Shown here: piece after piece, positions 35,241-43,493 of the stretch
Numbering within the stretch: position 1 is the first letter of the stretch
How the letters are laid out: each line of letters begins with the position of its first letter
The notes under the pieces: generated by a model
Seen by the model: the letters and a program-made list of their open reading frames with translations, nothing else
Databases searched by the model: none
Told to the model about the DNA's origin: nothing
NCBI GenBank assembly: GCA_964386565.1
Contig: CAYLRU010000001.1
Coordinates: 224,372-288,371 of the forward strand
DNA: 64,000 nucleotides
Direction of reading: 5' to 3'
From: CAYLRU01 sp964386565
Lineage (GTDB): Bacteria > Desulfobacterota > Desulfobacteria > Desulfobacterales > UBA5616
Translations under genes and position numbers: made by a program

Positions 35241-35295
35241 GAATTTTCCTCTTTTGATCTTTTACCCATACAAGGTTAAATAATGTGCATAAACA

Positions 35296-35330
35296 ATGCA
35301 AAAGCACGATGGGTGTTCGGGCTTTTGCAT
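35296..35330 (-). terminator. Hairpin between the acyl-CoA synthetase and dehydratase genes
   Basis: Perfect 10-bp stem ATGCAAAAGC / GCTTTTGCAT with a 15-base loop, 14 bases after the synthetase stop. Followed on the minus strand by TGTTTATGC, a weak U-tract. It may reduce read-through into the dehydratase genes or mark the end of a separate transcript. Confidence 0.4.
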
Positions 35331-35343
35331 GACGGCTGTTAAT

Positions 35344-36975
35344 TCAGGATTTGCCCCATTCCCTGTTTCGAAGGGCAAACCGCCTGATTTTGCCTGAAAC
35401 CGTTTTGGGAAGGGAGTCGACAAACTCTATCTTACGGGGGTATTTGTAAGGGGCCGTCTCGTTTTTGACATGCTCCTGAAGTTCCTTGATCAGCGCGTCG
35501 CTGGCTTTATATCCCGGCGTCAACATGATAAAAGCCTTGACCACTTCTCCGCGGGTTTCGTCCGGGCTCGACACCACGGCGGATTCGGCAACGGCCGGAT
35601 GCTTGATGAGCGCGCTTTCCACCTCAAATGGACCGATGCGGTACCCTGAAGACAAGATCACGTCATCCGACCTGCCGATGAACCAGAAATACCCGTCTTT
35701 ATCCACTTTTGCCCGGTCGCCGGTGAGGTACCAGTCTCCCAGGTATACGGATTTGGTCCGGTCCGGTTCCTTCCAGTATTCCTTGAAAAGGCCTGCCGGT
35801 CGATGGGGTTTAACCCGGACGGCGATGTTTCCTTCCGTATCAGCGGGCAGGATATTTCCTGAATCATCCACAACCCGAACCTCGAATCCCGGAGCAGGTT
35901 TTCCCATGGAACCGTAACGGGGCTCGATGCAGGGAAAGTTTCCCACCAAAATGGCGGTTTCGGTTTGTCCGTATCCGTCACGGATGACAAGGCCGGTATC
36001 CGCTTTCCACACTTCTATGATTTCAGGATTGAGGGGTTCACCGGCTCCCACGCAGTGACGAAGTTTGGGGAACGTATACTTGCTGACGTCTTTTAACACC
36101 AGCATGCGGTATAATGTGGGCGAGCCGCACAAGGTGGTGATGGGGTACCTGGCCAGTAATTCAAGGGTCCGGATGGGATCAAACCGGTCGGTATGATGAA
36201 CAAATATGGCGGCTCCACAATGCCAGGGGCCGAAATAGCTGCTCCAGGCAGCCTTTGCCCATCCCGTGTCCGTGAGATTCCAGTGCAGATCGTCAGGTGT
36301 CAGATCCAGCCAGTACTTACCGGTTACCTGGTGTCCGATGGGGTATGACGCATGGGTATGCAAGGCCATTTTCGGATAACCCACGGTTCCGGACGTGAAA
36401 TAGACCAGGCAGGGGTCGCTGCTTTTTGTTTTGACAGGTTTGAATTCATCCGGGGCACCGGCCATTTCCGTATCGTAAAAAAGCCACCCTTCCCTGGGCG
36501 CTGATATGATGATTTTGGTCTTGACAGACGGGCAGTTATCAGCCACTTTGTCGAACTTTTCCCCGATTTGATGGTTCGTGATAATACAGACCGCTTCCGC
36601 CGTATTGGTCCGGTATTCCAGGTCCTTTGCCGAAAGCTGGGTGGTTCCCGGAGCGGGTATGGCGCCCATGCGAATGCATGCGGTGAAGGCTTCCCACCAT
36701 TCGATGTTTCTCGGCAGAATCAGCAGCACCACGTCATTTCTTTTCACTCCCTTTTCTTTAAGGACATTTGCAAGCCGTTTGGATGCCCTGCTGATGTCTG
36801 AAAAAGTTTTTTGAATTTCATTTCCATGATCATCCACCCACAGCATGGCTGGTTTGTCCGGATCTGCGGCCCATTTGTCGATGACATCAACTGCGAAATT
36901 GTAATATTCAGGGACGTTCCATTGAAACCGGGCGTATGTTTTGTTGTAATCGGTCATATTGTGTTTTGTTTCCAT
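35344..36975 (-). CDS. Acyl-CoA synthetase, medium-chain/aryl (ACSM-like) type
   Basis: 543 residues, ANL ligase. P-loop YFTSGTVGYPKMALHTH resembles medium-chain acyl-CoA synthetases more than the other three ligases in the window; YGQTETAILVGNF, YLTGDRAKVDKDGYFWFIGRSDDVILSSGYRIGPFEVE and the C-terminal KTVSGKIRR complete the set. It makes an acyl-CoA from a free acid with ATP. AAAGGAGTACGAA precedes ATG 36975. It is the first recognised gene upstream of the two dehydratase subunits and the activator, so a joint pathway (activate an acid, then reductively dehydrate or reduce the CoA ester) is likely but inferred. Confidence 0.92.
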   Translation of the reverse strand: METKHNMTDYNKTYARFQWNVPEYYNFAVDVIDKWAADPDKPAMLWVDDHGNEIQKTFSDISRASKRLANVLKEKGVKRNDVVLLILPRNIEWWEAFTACIRMGAIPAPGTTQLSAKDLEYRTNTAEAVCIITNHQIGEKFDKVADNCPSVKTKIIISAPREGWLFYDTEMAGAPDEFKPVKTKSSDPCLVYFTSGTVGYPKMALHTHASYPIGHQVTGKYWLDLTPDDLHWNLTDTGWAKAAWSSYFGPWHCGAAIFVHHTDRFDPIRTLELLARYPITTLCGSPTLYRMLVLKDVSKYTFPKLRHCVGAGEPLNPEIIEVWKADTGLVIRDGYGQTETAILVGNFPCIEPRYGSMGKPAPGFEVRVVDDSGNILPADTEGNIAVRVKPHRPAGLFKEYWKEPDRTKSVYLGDWYLTGDRAKVDKDGYFWFIGRSDDVILSSGYRIGPFEVESALIKHPAVAESAVVSSPDETRGEVVKAFIMLTPGYKASDALIKELQEHVKNETAPYKYPRKIEFVDSLPKTVSGKIRRFALRNREWGKS

Positions 36976-37095
36976 TTCGTACTCCTTTCATGGCATGCCC
37001 TGTCGGCAAAACAGGCAGGTACTAAACCAGAGGCGCAACAGCACCCGTTCATGAACCAGATCCATTAAAAATATCGCCTGGAAAAAATTTGATAA

Positions 37096-37124
37096 CCTAT
37101 ACCAGAAGTTATGCAAAATGACAA
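37096..37124 (-). promoter_or_regulatory. Candidate sigma-70 promoter for the acyl-CoA synthetase-dehydratase operon
   Basis: Minus strand: TTGTCA (37124-37119), 17-base spacer, TATAGG (37101-37096), about 120 bases before the synthetase start. Confidence 0.4.
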
Positions 37125-37190
37125 AACAAATAGGGGCGTGTTTGACGATAATTGCAGGGCCGTGGGATTGTCGTTCAGGGGGGGTAAAAA

Positions 37191-38612
37191 ATGAATAACA
37201 GGGGGATTCACAAGGCCGGACACACGTGTCCGGCCCCGTCCCGAATGATACATCACAGTTTTCAGAAAAGAGATGACATCGATGGTTCAGGCACCGTGGG
37301 GATACCAGAATTTAAACACGTGTTTTTCCCCATCGATTTTGACCAGGCATATCACGCCGTATTTTCCGTTCCGGTCAAAGGTGACATTGGCTGCAAAAAT
37401 GCCGGAATAATTTTTAAGTTCAACGATCTGCTCTTTTTTATCCGGGCCGATGACCTTATTTACGATCGGGATGGAAAAGTCGCGTATCACTCTTTGCCTT
37501 CCATGGTGGATGTGAATACGGCATGGACGCCCCGGCTTTCAGGTATCGGCGCCATTGAAAGCCGGTTGAGAGTCCTTCCGGACGGATCCCAGGTTTACGA
37601 TTTGGCAAAACCGTTCAGGCCCATAGACTTTTCTTTCCCGGCCGGTGATACTGTTGAGACATTTCCGGGACTGAAAAGGTATACGCTGGATGACAGTGTA
37701 CTGGTTCTGGGAATGAATTTGAAAGCCTTTGATGAGGCCCGGCAGGCGGATTTACATCATGCCGTGATTATGGCGGCCATTGTAATCGCTCTGGGAGCGG
37801 GAGCCTTTTTTTTCATTTTTGTCATACAAAACTATTACCTGGTGGATCGGACCCTGGAAGAAACCCGGGATTACACCAAACAGGTGGAAGAGATGGCACG
37901 GCAGTCCGAAAAACTGGCAGCCGTGGGGAAGCTGGCGTCCGGCGTGGCCCATGAAATTCGAAACCCCTTGAGTTCCATTCGGGGATTTGCGCAATTTTTG
38001 AGTCGTTCATTGTCCGACCGGCCCCGGGAAAAAGAGTATGCCGATATCATGGTCAAGGAAGTGGACCGGATAAACGGTGTGGTCAGCGATCTTTTAACCC
38101 TGTCGCGTTCGGCAGCCCCGGAACTTGATTTGGTCGATATGGAAAAACTGGTGAACCATGCTGTTCGACTGGTTGAAGATGATGCCGAATCCCGGAATAT
38201 TCAAATACATAAAAACATGCCGGTTCCAATGGAAAAGGTGCTTCTCGACGCCAACCAGATCACCCAGGCCCTGTTGAACCTTTTGCTGAATGCGATCCAG
38301 GGGGTGGAATCCGACGGCAACATCACCATCGGGATTCACCCGGACAGGGCATTGAAAAGAATAATACTCTGGGTGGAGGATGACGGGCCGGGGATCCCGG
38401 TGGAAATGAGGGAAAAGATATTCGATCCCTTTGTGACGACCCGGGAGGAGGGCAACGGACTGGGGCTTGCCATCGTCCGCACCATTGTGGGAAACCATAT
38501 GGGCGACATCCGTTTGGAATCACCGCCTCCGGGAAAATCAAAAGGCAGCCGGTTTACCATTTATTTCCCCGTGTATTGGGAATTCAAGTCGGAATCAGCA
38601 GGTGAAAAGTGA
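37191..38612 (+). CDS. Sensor histidine kinase (NtrB/ZraS type) with an abnormal N-terminus
   Basis: 473 residues as the frame is written. From about residue 90 on it is normal: end of a periplasmic sensor (IYDRDGKVAYHS, LPDGSQVYDLAKPF), a membrane helix (HHAVIMAAIVIALGAGAFFFIFVI), the phospho-acceptor box ASGVAHEIRNPLSS, then NLLLNAIQG, DDGPGIP and GNGLGLAI of the ATPase domain. The first membrane helix and start of the sensor domain that such kinases have are missing; residues 1-90 look like non-coding translation and are antisense to another ORF. ATG 37191 has AGGGGGG before it, so a product is possible, but it could be a truncated gene. The response regulator overlaps by 4 bases. Confidence 0.8.
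   Translation: MNNRGIHKAGHTCPAPSRMIHHSFQKRDDIDGSGTVGIPEFKHVFFPIDFDQAYHAVFSVPVKGDIGCKNAGIIFKFNDLLFFIRADDLIYDRDGKVAYHSLPSMVDVNTAWTPRLSGIGAIESRLRVLPDGSQVYDLAKPFRPIDFSFPAGDTVETFPGLKRYTLDDSVLVLGMNLKAFDEARQADLHHAVIMAAIVIALGAGAFFFIFVIQNYYLVDRTLEETRDYTKQVEEMARQSEKLAAVGKLASGVAHEIRNPLSSIRGFAQFLSRSLSDRPREKEYADIMVKEVDRINGVVSDLLTLSRSAAPELDLVDMEKLVNHAVRLVEDDAESRNIQIHKNMPVPMEKVLLDANQITQALLNLLLNAIQGVESDGNITIGIHPDRALKRIILWVEDDGPGIPVEMREKIFDPFVTTREEGNGLGLAIVRTIVGNHMGDIRLESPPPGKSKGSRFTIYFPVYWEFKSESAGEK
37214..37235 (-). terminator. Strong hairpin downstream of the 37287-37490 minus-strand ORF
   Basis: GGCCGGACAC and GTGTCCGGCC are perfect mirror arms separated by two bases. It lies 52 bases after the stop of the minus-strand ORF, with a T-run about 25 bases further, and falls inside the first codons of the plus-strand kinase frame. 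This is the usual place for a terminator of the minus-strand ORF, which supports that ORF being, or having been, a gene. Confidence 0.4.
37287..37490 (-). CDS. Small ORF or gene remnant antisense to the kinase N-terminus
   Basis: 67 codons from GTG 37490. The product reads like a real beta-rich domain end: SGIFAANVTFDRNGKYGVI, then CLVKIDGEKHVFKFW, in the style of small periplasmic FixH/YtkA-type or cupredoxin-like proteins, though I cannot name the family. Codons favour C/G third positions like neighbouring genes. It ends 52 bases before a strong hairpin (37214-37235). No good ribosome binding site precedes the GTG, so the 5' end may be lost where it meets the kinase sequence. It could belong upstream of the acyl-CoA synthetase on the same strand. 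Confidence 0.35.
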   Translation of the reverse strand: MIRDFSIPIVNKVIGPDKKEQIVELKNYSGIFAANVTFDRNGKYGVICLVKIDGEKHVFKFWYPHGA

Positions 38613-39982
38613 CCCGTCCCGTGTACAATAAAAAAATTCTTATCGTGGATGACGACGCCTCCCATCGACAGATGCTGAATGCCGTTCTTTCGGATGAGGG
38701 GTACGACATTACACAGTCGGGAAGCGGTGAAGATTCCGTTACTGCAGTGGAAAAACAATTTTATGACCTGGTGCTGATGGATATCCGGATGCGCCGGATG
38801 AGCGGAATCGAGGCACTGAAGAAAATAAAGGAGATCAGCCCGGGGATTCCCATTGTCATAATGACTGCCTATGCATCGGTGGGGACGGCGGTGGAGGCGT
38901 TGAAATCAGGTGCCTATGATTATCTGACAAAGCCCCTGGATATTGATGAACTTAAATTGCTGGTTGAAAAAGCCCTTCACCATCACCAGTTGAAAGAAGA
39001 AAATAAATATATGAAGGAACGCCTGGATGACCGGTTCGATTTTTCCAGGATCATCGGGAAAAGCAGGGCCATGCAGGATCTGTTTGAGACCATGGCCATG
39101 ATTGCGCCTTCGGATGCAACGGTTTTAATTACCGGTGAAAGCGGAACCGGCAAGGAGTTGATCGCCAACGCCATTCACCAGAACAGCACGCGGCGTGATA
39201 AGCCCTTTATAACGGTCAACTGCGCTGCATTACCGGAGAACCTCCTTGAAAGCGAATTGTTCGGGCATGTCAAAGGGGCGTTCACCGGGGCTGAAAGCCC
39301 CCGGAAAGGTCGTTTTCACCTGGCGGATACGGGATCGGTTTTTTTAGATGAGATCGGTGAAATGCCCCTGATCACGCAGGTTAAAATTCTTCGCGTATTA
39401 CAGGAGCATGAATTCGAACCGCTGGGCAGTTCAGATACCGTGAAAGTCAATACCCGCGTGATCGCGGCCACCAACAAGGACCTGGAAGAAGAGGTGCGGA
39501 AGGGAAATTTCCGGAAAGATCTATACTACCGGTTAAATGTGGTCAATCTGAATGTCGTGCCCCTTCGCGAGCGCCGGGATGACATTCCCCTGCTGGTGGA
39601 TTATTTTCTGGAAAAATATTCCGGGAAAAACATGCGGCTCATTAAAGCGCTCAGTCCCCAGGCCATGGATTTGATCATGCGGCATCAATGGCCGGGAAAT
39701 GTCCGTGAGCTGAAAAATGTCATCGAACGGGCCGTGATCCTGTCCAGGGGGGACATCATCACCCCGGAGCAGTTTCCGGATTCATTAAAAGCAATCGGAG
39801 AGGATGAAAACGGACCACGGGATGTTGATATTTCGCCGGGGATGCCGTTAAAGGAAGTGGAAAAACAGATGATTATAAAAACCCTCGAGGAGAACGACGG
39901 CAACCGGACCCACACCGCCGGGCTCCTGGGTATCAGCAGACGGACATTGCAGTTAAAGCTCAAGGAATACGGCATTAATTAG
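38609..39982 (+). CDS. Sigma-54-dependent response regulator (NtrC/ZraR family)
   Basis: 457 residues: receiver domain (1-120) with phospho-acceptor Asp58 in LVLMDIRM and the KP lysine at YLTKPLD; AAA+ domain with Walker A GESGTGKE, the sigma-54 contact loop GAFTGAE and Walker B VFLDEIGEM; C-terminal Fis-type helix-turn-helix (NRTHTAGLLGISRRTLQLKL). It activates sigma-54 promoters when phosphorylated by the kinase encoded just upstream. The GTG start overlaps the kinase stop (GTGA). Its 3' end overlaps the convergent GlcF-like gene by 30 bases. Target genes are unknown. Confidence 0.95.
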   Translation: MTRPVYNKKILIVDDDASHRQMLNAVLSDEGYDITQSGSGEDSVTAVEKQFYDLVLMDIRMRRMSGIEALKKIKEISPGIPIVIMTAYASVGTAVEALKSGAYDYLTKPLDIDELKLLVEKALHHHQLKEENKYMKERLDDRFDFSRIIGKSRAMQDLFETMAMIAPSDATVLITGESGTGKELIANAIHQNSTRRDKPFITVNCAALPENLLESELFGHVKGAFTGAESPRKGRFHLADTGSVFLDEIGEMPLITQVKILRVLQEHEFEPLGSSDTVKVNTRVIAATNKDLEEEVRKGNFRKDLYYRLNVVNLNVVPLRERRDDIPLLVDYFLEKYSGKNMRLIKALSPQAMDLIMRHQWPGNVRELKNVIERAVILSRGDIITPEQFPDSLKAIGEDENGPRDVDISPGMPLKEVEKQMIIKTLEENDGNRTHTAGLLGISRRTLQLKLKEYGIN

Positions 39983-41317
39983 TGTCCCGGGCTTACCGGG
40001 TTTGAAGGGTTTGTCCGGTCTTCTCAACCCTTCGGCATAAATTTCGATGGGATGTTTGATGGTAATGCTGTGGCCGGATTTTGACAATAAATCGGCCAGT
40101 TGCATCATGCAGGCCGGGCATCCGGTGGCGACGGTATGGCAATGGGTTGCGGTGATGGCCGCTATTTTCCGGTTTCCGATTCTGCCGGACAGATCATAAT
40201 GGGATATGTTAAAGGATCCGCCCATGCCGCAGCACCTGTCCGGCTGGTCCATTTCAACTAAGCGATAAGACGGGTTGGCGGTAATCAAAGCCCGCGGTTG
40301 GGTGTAAACCCCGAGACTTTTTTTAAGGTGGCAGGGATCATGATAGGTTACCGTGCGAATATCCCGGTCATGGTTTCCGGGGGCGCCCTTTGTCCTGGTA
40401 TGCGATTCGATGAACTGGCTGATATCCTGCGTTTTCGCCGCTATATCCATTGCACGGGAGTAAATGTCCTCACTTTCGTTTTTTGTCATTTGGGGCCATA
40501 TGTTTTTAATCACATGGGTGCAGGTGGCACAGGCAGTGACCACCACGTCAAAATCATGACGGCTGAATATGGCGAGGTGGTGGCGGATCAACTGTTTCAT
40601 CGTGTCCCCGTCCCCTGCGGATGCCGACGGCATGCCGCAGCAACCCTGGGGTTTTGGAATGACCACATTGATACGATGATAATGAAAGACCGCCATGGCG
40701 GCATCGGCGATCCGCGGGAAAAACGTGTCGATGAGGCATCCGATGAAAAACAAAACAGTGGGGCCGGGTGAGGGTGTTGCTTTTGTTTTCGAAGCGATGC
40801 CTTCCTGAAAGGCAGTGGGGGCCGGGGGGATAAAGTGACGCCGAAAGGGGTTTGAAGATGAAAACCTGAAAGAAGACGTGCCGATAACGGGATTTTCCGG
40901 CTTTGCCGCCCATTTCTGAAACTTGTTTCCCCACCTCATGATTCGGCCGAACGTATCCGGATCAGCCAGCATCCTTTTCAGGAGATATTTCTGGATGGAA
41001 GGGAGCCGACCGGCGGATGAGATGACCATTCGCGCCTTTAAAAAAATTTCAGACGCATTAACGCCGTTCGGACAGATGGCGGAGCAGGACCCGCAGAGCA
41101 GGCACCGGTCCAGGCGATCGGCCACGCCCCGGGACGAATCAAACAACTTTTCAGCCAGTCCGTCCACCAGGGCCAGTTTGCCCCGGGCTGCATCTCCTTC
41201 CCTCCCGGTTTCGGAAAACAGGGGACATGCGGCAAGGCACATGCCGCACCGGGCGCACTTGGAAAGATCGGACTCGATTTCCGCAAGCCCGCGGGCGATC
41301 TCGTGGATATCGGCCAT
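39953..41317 (-). CDS. GlcF/LutA-type Fe-S oxidoreductase subunit with two CCG domains
   Basis: 454 residues. Two [4Fe-4S] motifs at the N-terminus, CARCGMCLAACP (21-32) and CLLCGSCSAICPNG (72-85), then two CCG domains with GCCGMPS and CCGMGG, each able to hold an unusual Fe-S cluster as in HdrB. The layout matches the iron-sulfur subunit of glycolate or lactate oxidation (GlcF, GlpC, LutA). A flavin subunit (GlcD) is usually encoded beside it, but none is present here. GGAGATATTGTAAGAA precedes the ATG. The last 30 bases are shared with the response regulator gene on the other strand. Confidence 0.87.
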   Translation of the reverse strand: MADIHEIARGLAEIESDLSKCARCGMCLAACPLFSETGREGDAARGKLALVDGLAEKLFDSSRGVADRLDRCLLCGSCSAICPNGVNASEIFLKARMVISSAGRLPSIQKYLLKRMLADPDTFGRIMRWGNKFQKWAAKPENPVIGTSSFRFSSSNPFRRHFIPPAPTAFQEGIASKTKATPSPGPTVLFFIGCLIDTFFPRIADAAMAVFHYHRINVVIPKPQGCCGMPSASAGDGDTMKQLIRHHLAIFSRHDFDVVVTACATCTHVIKNIWPQMTKNESEDIYSRAMDIAAKTQDISQFIESHTRTKGAPGNHDRDIRTVTYHDPCHLKKSLGVYTQPRALITANPSYRLVEMDQPDRCCGMGGSFNISHYDLSGRIGNRKIAAITATHCHTVATGCPACMMQLADLLSKSGHSITIKHPIEIYAEGLRRPDKPFKPGKPGTLINAVFLEL

Positions 41318-41393
41318 TTCTTACAATATCTCCATATTACCCCATGACGGACCGGCTGTTCGGTTTACTCATTCAGGACGCTGAGCGCGCCGT

Positions 41394-41915
41394 CTACAGG
41401 GAGCCGTCCAACTCGTATGCCACGTCTTTTTTGCAGTGGCGGCATCGCTGGGCCCCGCGGAAAAGGGGTTTTCCGCAAAAAGAACAATGGTAGCGGTTGC
41501 ACTCGTGCCGTGCCCATTCCACGCTGCCCTCTTCATCACCGTATTGTGCGACTTTTTCCCGCCAGATGGGGATGGTCCGCTCCATCACCCGCCTGCCCGT
41601 GGGAATGTCGAACTGTTGAATCAATTCGCAGGGCCAATCGCTGCACTGGTGGCAGGAATAGTAGCCTTTTGATTTTACGCACTCCCTGATCCTGCACATT
41701 TTGCAGTACAAATACAGCTCTTCCGGCGGGTCCGGCTGCATGCACCCCCTGCATCGGGTCTCTTCGGGTTCGGTTCCGTAAAGACTTGCCATAACCCTTC
41801 GGAATTTTTCATTATTGTCCCTGTTGGCGATGTAAACACCGCATGTGCCGCAGTATAAACCGCACGGCGCCATTAACCGCTTATCCCGCAGTTCTTCTTC
41901 GGTCCATCCTTCCAT
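41394..41915 (-). CDS. DUF3795-type cysteine-rich protein
   Basis: 173 residues. Cysteine motifs APCGLYCGTCGVY, CRGCMQ, YCKMCRIRECVKSK, YSCHQCSDWPCE and a C-terminal zinc ribbon CSFCGKPLFRGAQRCRHCKK. DUF3795 proteins are common in anaerobes; the role is unknown, metal binding is likely. GGGGAGATGAAAC precedes the ATG. It sits 21 bases after the CoA-transferase gene on the same strand and is likely co-transcribed with it. Confidence 0.8.
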   Translation of the reverse strand: MEGWTEEELRDKRLMAPCGLYCGTCGVYIANRDNNEKFRRVMASLYGTEPEETRCRGCMQPDPPEELYLYCKMCRIRECVKSKGYYSCHQCSDWPCELIQQFDIPTGRRVMERTIPIWREKVAQYGDEEGSVEWARHECNRYHCSFCGKPLFRGAQRCRHCKKDVAYELDGSL

Positions 41916-41936
41916 GTTTCATCTCCCCTGCAAGGC

Positions 41937-43424
41937 TTATGACGCCCACAAAAGGGCTTTTGCCTCGCTGCGTAATTCGTTTCTGAAATCCGGGTGGGCG
42001 ATGGCGATCAATGCGTCCGCCCTTTCCTTTAAAGACTTTCCGATTAAACAGGCTGTTCCGTATTCGGTGACAACATAACCGGCATGGGCCCGCCCCACGC
42101 TGACCACGGCGCCGGGTTCGAACCGGGGCGTAATTCTTGAAATCGTACCGTTTGCGGCGGTGGCATACATCACCGTTATGGGGCGGCCTCCCCTGGAAAA
42201 AAAAGCACCCAGGTGAAAGTCCGGTTGTCCGCCGGGGCCCTGGACGGGAATGCCGTCGAATACCGTTTCAAAGCAGATCTGTCCGGTCAAATCCACGGAC
42301 AGGGCGTTGTTGATGGATACGAAATTGTCATGTGCGGCAATATTTTTTACATCGCTGACGTGTTCGACACCGTAAAGTTCGATTTTCGGGTTATTGACGC
42401 AATACCGGGTTTCTTCCGGCGTGATGCCGTCAAGACCCTGGAAGATTCCCTTGCCCGGGTGGACGGTTTTGCACTTTCCCGTGATAACGCCGCCCTCGAT
42501 TAAATCCACCAGGCCCCTGCAGGCGATTTCAGTGTGTACCCCCAGGTCGTGCTTTTGATCAAAACAGCCCAGGCGGCCGAAGAATCCGGCCGGGCTTCCC
42601 TGTCCCAGTTGAATGGTATCGCCGTCTTTAATCAATTTACCGACCTGTTCCGATATGGTTTTTGTTTCATCCGGCGGATCACCCAACAGTTCATCCGCCT
42701 GGGGCATAAACAGGTCCGGCATGGAGATCAGGGCCGGCATGATCAGGGACCGGACACCGGGGAGGGACATCTCGGCGACCCGGCGCAGCTTGTTTTTTAT
42801 TTCCGGTGAAAGATTCGCCCCGGCCATGGCATCCTCGATGCCCTCAAGGGTGCTCAAGGGGTCTGTGTATTCCACAAAACAGTCGATTTCAGATACGTGC
42901 ATCGTGGTGTCGCCGTAAAACCAGTCCAGGTTGGTATCCACTTCCGCGATAATGAAACAGGATCTTTTGGCGATTTCCTTTTTCATCCAGCGGTAAGCCC
43001 CCAGGCTGACCAGCCCCTTGTCATTGGGCGGTGATACTTTCACCAGGAACACGTCCATATCCGTATGCTGCAACTGTCCTGCAAATTCAGGGCCCTTGAC
43101 GAACATGCCGTGATACGTGTTGGGGACAAGGCCGTGGCCCCGCCGTTCCAGCAGCAAAGGCCGGCCAAAGGGACCGCTCCATCCGCCGATGGTGACCTGG
43201 AAAGCCTCTTCGTAATCAGGCTGAAGCCAGCAGGGGTGGGTGAGCATGGGCGTGATCACGATATCCACGTGTTGCAGTTCGTCCTTTCTGTCAAACAGGG
43301 CCTGCTGAAGAATTATGGGTTGATCCGTGGAACCGCCCACGGCAACCCTGTTTCCGGATTTAATGTGCCGGACCGCATCCCGGGCCGAAGTCAGTCTTTT
43401 TTTGTAGTATTCCCGCCAGTCCAT
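41937..43424 (-). CDS. Acetyl-CoA hydrolase/CoA-transferase family protein
   Basis: 495 residues with the two-domain CoA-transferase fold of the Cat1/4-hydroxybutyrate CoA-transferase group: N-terminal GNRVAVGGSTDQP, and the C-terminal domain with IELYGVEHVSD, SINNALSVDLTGQI and the glycine-rich VQGPGGQPDFHLGA. It would move CoA between an acyl-CoA and a free acid, avoiding ATP use. A TTG at 43445 opens the frame, but AAAGGAATCAAACC directly before ATG 43424 decides the start. An acyl-CoA synthetase lies 70 bases upstream and a DUF3795 gene downstream on the same strand. Confidence 0.88.
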   Translation of the reverse strand: MDWREYYKKRLTSARDAVRHIKSGNRVAVGGSTDQPIILQQALFDRKDELQHVDIVITPMLTHPCWLQPDYEEAFQVTIGGWSGPFGRPLLLERRGHGLVPNTYHGMFVKGPEFAGQLQHTDMDVFLVKVSPPNDKGLVSLGAYRWMKKEIAKRSCFIIAEVDTNLDWFYGDTTMHVSEIDCFVEYTDPLSTLEGIEDAMAGANLSPEIKNKLRRVAEMSLPGVRSLIMPALISMPDLFMPQADELLGDPPDETKTISEQVGKLIKDGDTIQLGQGSPAGFFGRLGCFDQKHDLGVHTEIACRGLVDLIEGGVITGKCKTVHPGKGIFQGLDGITPEETRYCVNNPKIELYGVEHVSDVKNIAAHDNFVSINNALSVDLTGQICFETVFDGIPVQGPGGQPDFHLGAFFSRGGRPITVMYATAANGTISRITPRFEPGAVVSVGRAHAGYVVTEYGTACLIGKSLKERADALIAIAHPDFRNELRSEAKALLWAS

Positions 43425-43493
43425 GGTTTGATTCCTTTCGGGCAATAATGACGTTGTTAAAGAAGGATATCGTGCAAATGCCTTGAAGCGGCT

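Noticed and set aside
41000..41393. Plus-strand ORFs opposite the GlcF-like gene
   Set aside because: They mirror the minus-strand coding sequence and lack ribosome sites; arginine/proline-rich translations are typical of antisense shadows.
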